Shown piece after piece: positions 1 to 7,725 of a DNA stretch of 14,093 nt (position 1 is the first letter of the stretch; each line of letters begins with the position of its first letter). A program made the translations under genes and the position numbers. Below the pieces are notes generated by a model. That model was not told where the DNA came from and did no database searches. It worked only from the letters and a program-made list of their open reading frames with translations. Source of the DNA: Hyphomicrobiales bacterium (lineage in GTDB: Bacteria; Pseudomonadota; Alphaproteobacteria; Rhizobiales; Afifellaceae); the NCBI GenBank assembly GCA_013812985.1, contig JACCSN010000209.1:1-14093 (forward strand), written 5' to 3'.

Positions 1-2
1 AC

Positions 3-818
3 CGCTACGTCGTGGAGGAGCTGAAGCGCAAGGGCGCCATCTTCGTCGAGGAGCTCGACGAGATCCCGGAAACCGGCAGCCCGGTCGTCTTCTCCGCCCA
101 CGGCGTGCCGAAGAGCATTCCGGCCGCTGCGTCCGCGCGCAACCTGTTCTTTCTCGATGCGACCTGCCCGCTGGTTTCCAAGGTGCACAAGGAAGCCATT
201 CTGCACCACCGGCGCGGCCGCGAGATCGCGCTTGTCGGCCATGCCGGGCATCCGGAGGTGGAGGGGACGATCGGCCAGCTGCCGCCCGGCTCCATCGTGC
301 TGGTGGAGACGGTGGACGACGTGGAAACTCTCCAGCCGCGCGACCCGGACAATCTGGCTTGGATCACGCAGACGACGTTGTCGGTCGACGACGCCGCCCT
401 CATCACCAACGCCCTGCAGACGCGTTTCCCGAACATCGTCGGGCCGCATCGCGACGACATCTGCTACGCGACGACGAACCGCCAGGAGGCGGTCAAGCAG
501 GTCGCCCCGACGGTCGACCGGATGATCGTCGTCGGCGCGCCGAACTCGTCGAACTCCCAGCGGCTCCGCGAAGTCGCCGAGCGGGCCGGGTGCCCGAAGG
601 CGGTGCTGGTGCAGCGCGCCGCGGAAATCGTCTGGGCGGACCTCGACGGAATCGAGCGGATCGGCGTCACGGCGGGGGCATCGGCGCCGGAAGTCCTGGT
701 CGAGGAGGTCATCGACGCGCTTGCCGCGCGCTTCGAGATCACCGTTGAGATCGTCCGCACCGCCCAGGAAACGCTGGTCTTCAGCCTGCCGAAGCCGCTC
801 AGGGAAGCCGCGGCTTGA
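3..818 (+). CDS. ispH: 4-hydroxy-3-methylbut-2-enyl diphosphate reductase IspH (5' end outside window)
   Basis: IspH catalyses the last step of the MEP pathway. It reduces HMBPP to IPP and DMAPP with a [4Fe-4S] cluster in the cytosol. The open frame runs into the window edge without a start, so the N-terminus, including the first cluster cysteine, is missing. Two of the three cluster cysteines are visible: the D-A-T-C-P motif (Cys codon at 165) and the D-D-I-C-Y motif (Cys codon at 462). Other family signatures are A-H-G-V-P, G-H-P-E-V-E-G (substrate His and catalytic Glu), the T-Q-T-T-L-S stretch, the substrate-binding N-S-S-N-S and A-G-A-S-A-P. The C-terminus looks complete. The gene is followed 18 bases later by thrB on the same strand, which suggests cotranscription. 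The family call is very secure; only the upstream extent is unknown. Confidence 0.97.
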   Translation, partial: RYVVEELKRKGAIFVEELDEIPETGSPVVFSAHGVPKSIPAAASARNLFFLDATCPLVSKVHKEAILHHRRGREIALVGHAGHPEVEGTIGQLPPGSIVLVETVDDVETLQPRDPDNLAWITQTTLSVDDAALITNALQTRFPNIVGPHRDDICYATTNRQEAVKQVAPTVDRMIVVGAPNSSNSQRLREVAERAGCPKAVLVQRAAEIVWADLDGIERIGVTAGASAPEVLVEEVIDALAARFEITVEIVRTAQETLVFSLPKPLREAAA

Positions 819-836
819 CGCCAGCCGAGCGCTGAT

Positions 837-1802
837 ATGGCGGTCTATACGGACATCGCCGATGGCGATCTCGAGGAGTTCCTGAAGGCCTACGACCTCG
901 GCGCGCTACTCGCCTTCAAGGGCATCGCCGAAGGCGTCGAGAACTCCAACTTCCTGCTGCGCACCGAAGCCGGCAACTTCATCCTGACGCTCTACGAGAA
1001 GCGCGTCGCGGAAGCCGATCTGCCGTTCTTCCTGGGTCTGATGCAGCATCTGGCCGGGCGCGGCGTCAGCTGCCCGCTGCCGGTCAAGGCGCGTGACGGC
1101 GTCGCGCTCCGTCGCATCGCCGGCCGCCCCGCTGCGATCATCTCGTTCCTGGAAGGCGTATGGGTGCGCCGCCCGCAGATATCGCATTGCGCGGCGGTCG
1201 GGCAGGCGGTTGCCGATATGCACCGGGCAGGTGGGGATTTCCCGCTCCGGCGGGTGAATGCGCTGTCGCTCGACGGGTGGCCCGCGCTTTTCGAGATGTC
1301 GCGGTCGCGGGCCGATACGGTGCAGCCGGGGCTGGCCGGCTTGGTGGAAGCTGAGCTCGAGGAGCTCCGCCGGGCATGGCCGGTCGACCTTCCAACCGGC
1401 GTGATCCACGCCGATCTCTTCCCCGACAACGTGTTCTTCCTGAAGGAGCGGCTGTCCGGCCTGATCGATTTCTATTTCGCTTGCAACGACCTCCTGGCCT
1501 ATGACCTCGCCATCTGCCTGAATGCGTGGTGCTTCGAGGCGAACGGGGAGTTCAACGTGACCAAGGGGCGAACGCTGATCCAGGCCTACCAAAGCGTGCG
1601 GCCGCTCCAGCCGGCCGAGCGCGACGCGCTGCCGGTGCTGGCGCGCGGCGCAGCCCTGCGCTTCCTGCTGACGCGTCTCTACGACTGGTTGACGGTCCCG
1701 GCGGGCGCGCTCGTCACGCCGAAGGACCCGCTCGAATATCTGCGCAAGCTGCGCTTCCACCAGCGGGCGCGGAACGCGGCCGATTACGGGGCGTCGTCGT
1801 GA
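837..1802 (+). CDS. thrB: Homoserine kinase, APH-fold type (ThrB)
   Basis: This enzyme phosphorylates L-homoserine to O-phosphohomoserine, the substrate of threonine synthase, in the cytosol. The 321-residue length and fold signatures match the aminoglycoside-phosphotransferase-like ThrB of alphaproteobacteria and pseudomonads, not the GHMP-kinase ThrB of E. coli. Visible motifs are A-E-G-V-E-N-S-N-F at residues 31-39 in the nucleotide-binding lobe, H-A-D-L-F-P-D-N at 191-198 (the catalytic loop, with H191, D193 and N198), and D-F-Y-F beginning at D211 (the metal-binding Asp, equivalent to the kinase DFG). The ATG start matches the conserved M-A-V-Y-T-D beginning of the family as I recall it, though the Shine-Dalgarno is weak. 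Its stop overlaps the rnhA start by 4 bases. The partner thrC lies at 9599-11002 on the other strand. Confidence 0.96.
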   Translation: MAVYTDIADGDLEEFLKAYDLGALLAFKGIAEGVENSNFLLRTEAGNFILTLYEKRVAEADLPFFLGLMQHLAGRGVSCPLPVKARDGVALRRIAGRPAAIISFLEGVWVRRPQISHCAAVGQAVADMHRAGGDFPLRRVNALSLDGWPALFEMSRSRADTVQPGLAGLVEAELEELRRAWPVDLPTGVIHADLFPDNVFFLKERLSGLIDFYFACNDLLAYDLAICLNAWCFEANGEFNVTKGRTLIQAYQSVRPLQPAERDALPVLARGAALRFLLTRLYDWLTVPAGALVTPKDPLEYLRKLRFHQRARNAADYGASS

Positions 1803-2266
1803 GCGAATCAGGCGGGCGGGTGGTGATCCACACCGACGGCGCCTGTTCCGGCAATCCCGGACCGGGCGGCTGGGGCGCCATTCTGGAGATGGCCGGCGGC
1901 GCTAAGGAGCTGTTCGGCGGCGAGCCGCAGACCACCAACAATCGGATGGAGCTGATCGCCGCCATCGAGGCGCTTTCCGCGCTCACTCGTCCCGCAGCGG
2001 TCGAGCTTCACACCGATTCGCAATATCTCCGGCAAGGGATCACGCAATGGATCCGCAATTGGAAACGGAACGGCTGGAAGACCTCCGATCGCAAGCCCGT
2101 CAAGAACGTCGACCTCTGGCAACGCCTCGACGCGCTGATCGCCGGCCACAAGGTGGATTGGCGCTGGGTCCGCGGGCATGCCGGCCATGACCTGAACGAG
2201 CGCGCCGACGCGCTCGCCCGGCAGGGGATGGCGCCGTTCCTGGCGGGTAGACGACGGGCGTCATGA
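1799..2266 (+). CDS. rnhA: Ribonuclease HI
   Basis: RNase HI cleaves the RNA strand of RNA:DNA hybrids, including R-loops, primers and Okazaki fragments. From the GTG start it has 155 residues, the usual length for the bacterial enzyme. The metal-binding DEDD residues are D13 (in [10 protein letters not shown]), E51 (in N-N-R-M-E-L), D73 (in H-T-D-S-Q-Y) and D137 (in N-E-R-A-D-A-L-A). The assisting His is H127 in W-V-R-G-H-A-G-H. The basic, Trp-rich handle region (W84, W88, W93) is present. The open frame extends further upstream, but only GTG at 1799 gives a family-length protein. That GTG forms a GTGA overlap with the thrB stop, so translation is probably coupled to thrB. All catalytic residues are intact. 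Confidence 0.97.
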   Translation: MSESGGRVVIHTDGACSGNPGPGGWGAILEMAGGAKELFGGEPQTTNNRMELIAAIEALSALTRPAAVELHTDSQYLRQGITQWIRNWKRNGWKTSDRKPVKNVDLWQRLDALIAGHKVDWRWVRGHAGHDLNERADALARQGMAPFLAGRRRAS

Positions 2267-2340
2267 ACCATTTGAGCCGGCCGCAGCTAGTGCTATCGCA
2301 AACGCATGCACCCGTGAGCGTGGTTCACCTGAGATCACCT

Positions 2341-2382
2341 GTCATCCCGGTTCGGCCGACAGGCCGAGACCGGGACCCATAA
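2341..2382 (+). repeat. Hairpin repeat, family 1, copy 1
   Basis: This 42-base element starts GTCATCCCGG and ends ACCGGGACCCATAA. It folds into a 13-bp stem (positions 2345-2375) with a GACA tetraloop and one bulged G at 2368. A second copy lies in opposite orientation at 2442-2485. Ends of the type GTCATCCCGG...GGATCCAT occur, from memory, in dispersed short palindromes of many alphaproteobacteria. It lies 74 bases past the rnhA stop and could act as a 3' end hairpin for that transcript, but no T-tract follows, so classic intrinsic termination is not supported. Confidence 0.75.
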
Positions 2383-2441
2383 CCACCGACGCAAGGAACG
2401 GCTGTTGCGACGCTGATGAATTCATCTGCGCGCTTCGGCCC

Positions 2442-2485
2442 TTATGGATCCCGGTCTTGCCGCTGACGCGGCAAACCGGGATGAC
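2442..2485 (-). repeat. Hairpin repeat, family 1, copy 2 (inverted)
   Basis: Read on the minus strand, this 44-base copy begins GTCATCCCGG and ends ACCGGGATCCATAA, nearly matching the ends of copy 1. The lower stem CCCGGT/ACCGGG is identical. The upper stem differs in sequence and is one pair longer (TTGCCGC/GCGGCAA here, TCGGCC/GGCCGA in copy 1), yet it still pairs perfectly. The single bulged G (plus-strand position 2456) and a four-base loop (GTCA) are also kept. It starts 37 bases past the peroxiredoxin stop, in that gene's direction of transcription. Confidence 0.75.
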
Positions 2486-2522
2486 AAAGCGCGGGCGTGA
2501 TGGAATGCGATTGGAGATCGCC

Positions 2523-3005
2523 CTAGAGCTGCGCCAGGATCTGCGCAGCCGCGCTCACCGTCGCCTGGCCGGGCACGTCCTCGACGGCAATCGACGTCAC
2601 GACCGCGTCCTCGACGATCATGGCGAAGCGCTTGGACCTCATGCCCAAACCGCGCGCTGTCGCATCCGTGGAGAGCCCGGCCTTCTGAACGAACTCGGCA
2701 TTGCCGTCCGAAACGAACAGGATCCGGTCCTTGGCGCCGCTCGCCTCGGCCCAGGCGTCCATGACCCAGGCATCGTTGGTGGAGAGCACGACGATCTCGT
2801 CGACGCCTTTCTCCAGGATGGCGTCCCGGTTCTCGATGAACCCGGGCAAGTGGTTGCGATGGCACGTCGGCGTGAAAGCGCCGGGCATGCCGACGACCAC
2901 GATCTTCCGGTCAGCGAAGATATCGCCGATCGCCTTCTTCTCGGGCCCGCTTTCGCCCAGCACGAATAGGCTTGCGTCGGGAATCCGGTCGCCAACGGCC
3001 AGCAT
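2523..3005 (-). CDS. Peroxiredoxin, Prx5-like, single cysteine
   Basis: This is a cytosolic thiol peroxidase that reduces H2O2 or organic hydroperoxides. The 160-residue protein has the family motif P-G-A-F-T-P-T-C, with peroxidatic Cys C48 and the conserved Pro and Thr of the active site (P41, T45). The matching active-site Arg is probably R126 in R-S-K-R-F. C48 is the only cysteine, so it must work as a 1-Cys enzyme with an external thiol reductant such as glutathione/glutaredoxin. No fused glutaredoxin domain is present. The ATG start has a good ribosome-binding site (AGGAG seven bases upstream). It lies 42 bases downstream of the DsbD-like gene, so the two are probably one operon. The exact subfamily name is not certain; the peroxiredoxin assignment is. 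Confidence 0.95.
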   Translation of the reverse strand: MLAVGDRIPDASLFVLGESGPEKKAIGDIFADRKIVVVGMPGAFTPTCHRNHLPGFIENRDAILEKGVDEIVVLSTNDAWVMDAWAEASGAKDRILFVSDGNAEFVQKAGLSTDATARGLGMRSKRFAMIVEDAVVTSIAVEDVPGQATVSAAAQILAQL

Positions 3006-3047
3006 CAGTCACTCCTGCAAATAAGAGGTTGGATCGTATAGTTCGGC

Positions 3048-3890
3048 TCACCGAATCGTTACGGATTCCTCGATCGCCTCCCCGCCGGCTACCGCTACAA
3101 AGCGGAATTCCTGCCCGCTGACTTCGGAACCACGGGGCCGCCCGGCAAGCGGCAGCCGGAACCGGGCGATGCCGCCCGCCCGCGAGATGAGCTTCGGCTG
3201 GCCGAGGTTCCAGCCCGGCGGCGGTTCGGCGAACAGATCGGCGTAGGATGTGTCGGGCATAAGGATGTCGATGAGGAGCGCATCCGCCTCGATTTCGATC
3301 TCCGCGACAGCGAAGCGGCCGGGCTCGGGCGCTTTCGGTACGCGTGGCAGGTAGCCCGCGATTCTTGCTTTGCTGAGCGGGTCCGGCGGGAGCCAAGGTG
3401 AGAGCGTCACTTCGGAATCGGTCTGGGTCGGAATGCAGATTTCCCGGCAGACACCGAAGCTCGCATCCACACGAAGGGTCACCGGCTCGCCGGGATTCAC
3501 CGCCGTCACGGCGAGCGGGAAGACAACCTCGTCCCGGTAGATGAGCGACACGCTGGCGCCGTCGTCGTAGCGCTCCGGCGCGGGATAGAGCACCTCCACG
3601 CCGGCGACATTGTCGGAGGCGGAGAAATCGAACACAGGCGGTAGCCCCGCTTCGCCGGGATTGCGCCAATAGGTGTACCAGCCCGGCTCCAGCAGGATCT
3701 CGACGCCGCCCTGGATGCGACCTTGCTCCGGCTCGGATAGAAGCAATCTGAGCTGCGAGCGGTCAGCATTCGACCAATCGGATCGCGCCGCGAGCGCTCC
3801 GGTCGGAGCCGCCAGCCCGAAAATGACCACGCCGCGGATGAGAGTTGCGGTCACACCTTCGGGACATAGATACTCAGAGATCGGGACCAT
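3048..3890 (-). CDS. Secreted DsbD alpha-domain-like protein (stand-alone)
   Basis: This is a 280-residue exported protein resembling the periplasmic N-terminal (alpha) domain of the thiol:disulfide reductase DsbD. The clearest signatures are W-Y-T-Y-W-R-N-P-G-E-A-G at residues 71-82 and the redox pair C-R-E-I-C (C148 and C152). The membrane domain and the C-terminal thioredoxin domain of full DsbD are absent. A hydrophobic stretch at about 20-35 ending G-A-L-A-A reads as a signal peptide. I chose the ATG at 3890 because AGGAG lies nine bases upstream. The frame opens as far as 3950, and a GTG at 3854 would give a shorter, more classical signal peptide but has a poorly spaced ribosome-binding site. 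Its reductant and client are unknown. The peroxiredoxin gene follows 42 bases downstream. Confidence 0.82.
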   Translation of the reverse strand: MVPISEYLCPEGVTATLIRGVVIFGLAAPTGALAARSDWSNADRSQLRLLLSEPEQGRIQGGVEILLEPGWYTYWRNPGEAGLPPVFDFSASDNVAGVEVLYPAPERYDDGASVSLIYRDEVVFPLAVTAVNPGEPVTLRVDASFGVCREICIPTQTDSEVTLSPWLPPDPLSKARIAGYLPRVPKAPEPGRFAVAEIEIEADALLIDILMPDTSYADLFAEPPPGWNLGQPKLISRAGGIARFRLPLAGRPRGSEVSGQEFRFVAVAGGEAIEESVTIR

Positions 3891-3968
3891 GCGGGGGGGC
3901 TCCTGCATCCAGGTCGCAGGATGCTTGTCGCGGCTATCTAACATTGGCACGGGTTGGTAGCATCAGCC

Positions 3969-4568
3969 ATGGGAACGCGCACACAGCTGAAGAGCTTCCT
4001 CGACGGTCACCTCCTGATCGCCATGCCGAGCATGGCCGACCAACGGTTCGCCCGTTCCGTCGTGTATATCTGCGCGCATTCCTCCGACGGCGCCATGGGC
4101 ATCGTCATCAACAAGTTGGCAGACCAGGTGAGCTTCCGCGACCTCCTCGTCCAGCTCGAGATCGTGCAGGCGCGCAACGAGCCGCACCTTCCGGCCCGCG
4201 TCGACCGAGTCCGCGTTCATCGGGGCGGCCCGGTGGAGACCGGACGCGGCTTCGTGCTGCATTCCGCCGATTTCTTCCTCGACAACGCCACGCTGCCGAT
4301 CGCCGACGGCGTGTGCCTGACGGCGACGCTGGAAGTCCTCAGGGCCATCTCGGAGGGGCGCGGGCCGGACAACGCGCTGCTGGCGCTCGGCTATGCCGGC
4401 TGGGCGCCGGGCCAGCTTGAGTCCGAAATCCAGTCGAATGGGTGGCTGCACAGCCAAGCCGATCCGGCGCTCATCTTCGATGACGATATCGGGAGGAAAT
4501 ACGATCGGGCGCTCGCCAAGATCGGCGTGGAGCCGGCGATGCTGTCCATGGAAGCCGGGCACGCTTGA
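3969..4568 (+). CDS. yqgE: YqgE/AlgH family protein (UPF0301)
   Basis: This 199-residue cytosolic protein belongs to the YqgE/AlgH family, whose biochemical role is not settled. Family signatures are the N-terminal [11 protein letters not shown], then [11 protein letters not shown] and the following G-A-M-G-I-V-I-N, the H-R-G-G-P-V segment, and the C-terminal [15 protein letters not shown] chose the ATG at 3969 because it gives the usual family N-terminus. A TTG at 3954 would add five residues, and neither has a strong ribosome-binding site. It is divergent from the DsbD-like gene across only 78 bases, so the two must share a compact promoter region. Downstream, a repeat starts nine bases after the stop. 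Confidence 0.93.
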   Translation: MGTRTQLKSFLDGHLLIAMPSMADQRFARSVVYICAHSSDGAMGIVINKLADQVSFRDLLVQLEIVQARNEPHLPARVDRVRVHRGGPVETGRGFVLHSADFFLDNATLPIADGVCLTATLEVLRAISEGRGPDNALLALGYAGWAPGQLESEIQSNGWLHSQADPALIFDDDIGRKYDRALAKIGVEPAMLSMEAGHA

Positions 4569-4577
4569 GGGCTGCGC

Positions 4578-4610
4578 CGTAGCCCGGATGCAGCGAAGCG
4601 AAATCCGGGG
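4578..4610 (+). repeat. REP-like palindromic repeat, family 2, copy A
   Basis: This 33-base element begins CGTAGCCCGGATG, carries the core GCGAAGCG, and ends AAATCCGGGG. Outer arms CCCGGAT and ATCCGGG pair perfectly (7 bp). It starts nine bases after the yqgE stop codon. Similar GTAGCCCGGAT...GCGAAGCG...ATCCGGG palindromes are, from memory, widespread extragenic repeats in proteobacteria. A small GGGG-ACAA-CCCC hairpin follows directly (4607-4618). A related copy in the opposite orientation lies at 4692-4723. Confidence 0.72.
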
Positions 4611-4691
4611 ACAACCCCTGCCCGTCAAAGCCCATCCGGAGACAAAGTATCAAGCTTAGGAGCGCACTTTCTCACTTGCCGGACGACCAGA

Positions 4692-4723
4692 TCCCGGATT
4701 GCGCTTCGCCCATGCGGGCTACG
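4692..4723 (-). repeat. REP-like palindromic repeat, family 2, copy B (inverted)
   Basis: Read on the minus strand this begins CGTAGCCCGCATG, keeps the core GCGAAGCG and ends AATCCGGGA, so it is a diverged copy of the element at 4578-4610. One arm substitution leaves a C-C mismatch in the stem. It starts ten bases past the stop codon of the GGDEF-EAL gene, almost the same offset as copy A from yqgE, and in that gene's direction of transcription. Confidence 0.68.
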
Positions 4724-4733
4724 TCCCCCGCCG

Positions 4734-7613
4734 TCAGCTCGCCCTGGCGACCGCAGGGCGGCGGCGCATCATCTGTTGGACCATTTGCGCCGTCATTGGC
4801 TTGCCGTAGAAGAAGCCCTGGACGTATTCGCAGCCGCATTCCACCAGCTCCGCCACCTCGGCCTCCGTCTCCGCCCCTTCGGCGACCACCTCCATGCCAA
4901 GCTCATGCGCCAGCGAGACAATCGCGCGCAGTATGACGGACCGGGAGGGCGAGCCGTTCGGCCGCACAAAGGATTTGTCGATCTTGATCGTGTCGAAGGG
5001 AAAGAGCTGCAAATAGGCGAGAGCGGAATACCCGGCGCCGAAATCGTCGAGAGCGAGGCCGGCGCCGAGTTCGCGGATGCGTCCCAGGACCTTCGCGGCA
5101 TATTGTGGATTCTGCATCACCATGGACTCGGTGATTTCCAGCTTCAGCGTTTCGGGCGCCACGCCGGTGCGGGCGAGAACGGCTTTCACGTCGTTGATGA
5201 GGTCGTGGCGGAGGAGCTGCCGGCTGGAGACGTTGATCGACACGAACGGCAGCGACGTGCTGGTCGTCGCGGCCTGCCAGGACGCCAGCTCGCGGGCGGC
5301 GCGCTCCAGCACGTAGAGCCCAAGCTGCACGATCTGGCCGCTTTCTTCCGCCGCGCCGATGAACTCGGATGGCGCGATGCGCCCGTGGAGGGGGTGCTCC
5401 CACCGCGTCAGCGCCTCAAATCCGGCGACACTGTTGTCGGCCAGGCGGATCACCGGCTGGTAGACGATCTCCAGTGAGCCGCCTTCCATGGCTTTTTCAA
5501 GCTCGGCCTCGAGGTCGAGCCGGCGGCTGCGCATCCCGAAGGTCGATTCGTAGAACTGGACGTAATCCCCGCCGAAGCGCTTGGCCTGGTACACGGCGGC
5601 TTCGGCGTGGCGGAGGTGCTCCTCTGCGGTGTGGTCGCCAAGCGGCGGAGCGATTCCGATCGACGCGGTGAGGAACACGTCCGTGTCGCCGACGGAGATC
5701 GGCGCCTTCAGGCTGCGCGCGAGCTCGTCGGCAAGCTGGGCGATGGTCTCCTGATCGGTCTCGGAGAGCACGAGCACGGCGAAGGAATCCCCTTCCATGC
5801 GGGCCAGCCCATCCTGCGGCCTGAGCAGGCGGCTCATGCGACGCGACAGCGCCAGCAGCACCGAATCGCCGACCGAGTAACTGAAATCGGAGTTGACCCG
5901 CTTGAAGTTGTCGAGATCGAGGACCAGGACCGTCGGCGCGGTCACCCGCTCAGCGCGGCTGCGCACCAGCGCGGTTTCCAACCGGTCGAGGAAGATCTGC
6001 CGGTTGGGGAGGCCGGTCAGGTTGTCGTGGATCGAATCGTGCAGAAGCCGCTCCTCGCCGAGTTTTGCGTCGGTGATGTCGGCGATCGTGCCTGAGCAGC
6101 GCATCACCTCTCCGTCCGAGCCGACGATCGGCCGCGCCTTCAACGCGAACCAGAGATGATGCCCGTCCTCAGCCCGCATGCGGAAAGCCATGTTGATGCG
6201 CCCGCGGCGCTGGTTCACCACCGCGTCGAGGACCGCGCGGAACAGTTCGCGCTCGCTTGGGTGAATCAGGCCGAGCCAGTTGCGCGCCGGCCCGGCGAGC
6301 GCGCCCTTCTTGAAGCCGAGCGCCTGCTCGACCTCGCGCCCCGTCTCGATACGGTCGCGGGCGGTGTCCCAGTCCCAGATCGAGTGGCCGGCGCCCACCA
6401 GCGCCAGCGCCTTCTGTTCGGCGTCGCTGATGAGGCCTTGCGCCAGCGCCCCGCCGGCGAAGGCATGCTGCATGATGGTGAAGGCGATCAGCATGACGAC
6501 GAGCACCAGGCCGCCGGCAAGCGCCGGGTGGACGACCGGGTGGCTGATGCGCCCGGTGACCGCGAGCCCGGCCGCCGCCACCCAGAACACCAGGATCAGC
6601 CAGGTCGGGATCAGCATGATCGCCCGGTCGAAGCCGCGGATCGAGAAATACAGGACGACGCCCAGCCCGACCGCCGCGGTCAGCCCGAGCGAAATCCGCG
6701 CGGCGCCGGCCGCGACGCTCGGATCGACGGCGATGATGCCGGCCAGCACCGCGAGGCCGAGCAGCCACAATACGGCGAAATGGCTGTAGCGGACGTGCCA
6801 GCGGTGCAGATGCAGGTAGGTGTAGAGGAAGATGAGAAGCGCGCCCGCCAGGACGACTTCGGTGCCGGCGCGCCAAGTCTCGACATTGCCGGCGGTGCTC
6901 TGAAAAACGCGGCTCCAAAAGCCGAAATCGATCGAGATGTAGGCCAGCACGGCCCAGGCGAGCGCGGCGGTCGCGGGAAACATCGCAGTCCCCTTGACCA
7001 CGAAGAGCACGCTCAGGAACAGCGCCAGCAGCCCGGCGATCCCCAGCACCACGCCGCGATAGAGCGTATAGCTGTTGACCATGTCCTCATAGGCGTCCGG
7101 CTGCCAGAGCTGGATCTCGGGGAGCGCCGGATTGCTGAGCTCCCCCACGAAAGTGACGACCGCGCCCGGGTCGAGCGTGATGCGGAAGATGTCGGCTCCG
7201 CTGCTTGCAAGTCGCTCCGGCGCGAAGCCCTCGCTGGGCGTGACGGTGCGGATGCGCTCCGAGCCGAGGTCGGGCCAGATCAGCCCCGATCCGACCAGCC
7301 GGTAATGCGGCGCGACGAGCAGCCGGTCGATCTGCTCGTCCGACGGATTGGCGAGCGCGAAGACAGCCCAATCGGAGCTTCGCCCCGGACTTTCCGAGCG
7401 CACTTCGATGCGGCGCACGATGCCGTCCGCGCCCGGAGCGGTGGAGACCTGTATGCGTTCAGCCTGATTGGAATAGAGCTCGACGGCGCCGCCGAGATCG
7501 ACTGTCCGTGCGTCGATCGGCAGGGAAACCGCCTCTATGGCCACCGCTTCGCCGGCGAGGAAGAGGGCGGCCACGCCGAGGAGAACGCGCGTGAAAATCT
7601 GTCCGGCGCGCAA
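4734..7613 (-). CDS. Membrane GGDEF-EAL protein with 7-TM sensor and PAS; probable c-di-GMP phosphodiesterase
   Basis: This is a 959-residue inner-membrane signalling protein. In order it has a signal peptide (1-25, ending A-V-A), a periplasmic region of about 155 residues, seven hydrophobic helices (about 184-206, 210-232, 252-270, 278-296, 304-325, 331-352 and 362-384), a PAS domain (about 400-520), GGDEF (about 525-690) and EAL (about 700-950). The layout resembles 7TMR-DISM receptors. The GGDEF signature is degenerate, E-G-D-S-F at 607-611, so diguanylate cyclase activity is unlikely. The R-P-Q-D at 598-601 has the right spacing for an inhibitory I-site. The EAL domain appears complete: E-A-L at 733-735, N794, E829, D-D-F-G at 856-859, K877 and E912. 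It therefore probably hydrolyses c-di-GMP. The TTG start at 7613 is set by GGAGG seven bases upstream; the frame is open to 7670. The signal sensed is unknown. Confidence 0.93.
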   Translation of the reverse strand: MRAGQIFTRVLLGVAALFLAGEAVAIEAVSLPIDARTVDLGGAVELYSNQAERIQVSTAPGADGIVRRIEVRSESPGRSSDWAVFALANPSDEQIDRLLVAPHYRLVGSGLIWPDLGSERIRTVTPSEGFAPERLASSGADIFRITLDPGAVVTFVGELSNPALPEIQLWQPDAYEDMVNSYTLYRGVVLGIAGLLALFLSVLFVVKGTAMFPATAALAWAVLAYISIDFGFWSRVFQSTAGNVETWRAGTEVVLAGALLIFLYTYLHLHRWHVRYSHFAVLWLLGLAVLAGIIAVDPSVAAGAARISLGLTAAVGLGVVLYFSIRGFDRAIMLIPTWLILVFWVAAAGLAVTGRISHPVVHPALAGGLVLVVMLIAFTIMQHAFAGGALAQGLISDAEQKALALVGAGHSIWDWDTARDRIETGREVEQALGFKKGALAGPARNWLGLIHPSERELFRAVLDAVVNQRRGRINMAFRMRAEDGHHLWFALKARPIVGSDGEVMRCSGTIADITDAKLGEERLLHDSIHDNLTGLPNRQIFLDRLETALVRSRAERVTAPTVLVLDLDNFKRVNSDFSYSVGDSVLLALSRRMSRLLRPQDGLARMEGDSFAVLVLSETDQETIAQLADELARSLKAPISVGDTDVFLTASIGIAPPLGDHTAEEHLRHAEAAVYQAKRFGGDYVQFYESTFGMRSRRLDLEAELEKAMEGGSLEIVYQPVIRLADNSVAGFEALTRWEHPLHGRIAPSEFIGAAEESGQIVQLGLYVLERAARELASWQAATTSTSLPFVSINVSSRQLLRHDLINDVKAVLARTGVAPETLKLEITESMVMQNPQYAAKVLGRIRELGAGLALDDFGAGYSALAYLQLFPFDTIKIDKSFVRPNGSPSRSVILRAIVSLAHELGMEVVAEGAETEAEVAELVECGCEYVQGFFYGKPMTAQMVQQMMRRRPAVARAS

Positions 7614-7620
7614 CGCGCAA

Positions 7621-7625
7621 CCTCC
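7621..7625 (-). promoter_or_regulatory. Ribosome-binding site deciding the TTG start of the GGDEF-EAL gene
   Basis: On the minus strand GGAGG lies seven bases before TTG at 7613. No ATG or GTG nearby gives a comparable fit. Starting here places the signal peptide exactly at the N-terminus, whereas starting at the first in-frame TTG (7670) would add 19 residues before it. Confidence 0.75.
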
Positions 7626-7725
7626 GCGGATGGTCGAGGAATCAGTAAAGCTGACCGCCGCCCGCCACAAGCCGGCAAATCAGGCGCAAGGACGCGCTCT
7701 TGCTGGCGCGCGAAACCTGCCTCGA

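Noticed and set aside
906..1760. A 284-codon minus-strand open frame inside thrB
   Set aside because: Antisense to a well-recognised homoserine kinase, with no motif or ribosome-binding site and composition typical of shadow frames in GC-rich DNA.
2267..2522. A small gene or RNA between rnhA and the peroxiredoxin
   Set aside because: No frame has a start with a ribosome-binding site, and the structure present is explained by the two repeat copies.
4569..4733. Intrinsic terminators for yqgE and the GGDEF-EAL gene
   Set aside because: The stems belong to repeat copies and lack T-tracts, so I list them as repeats and not as terminators.
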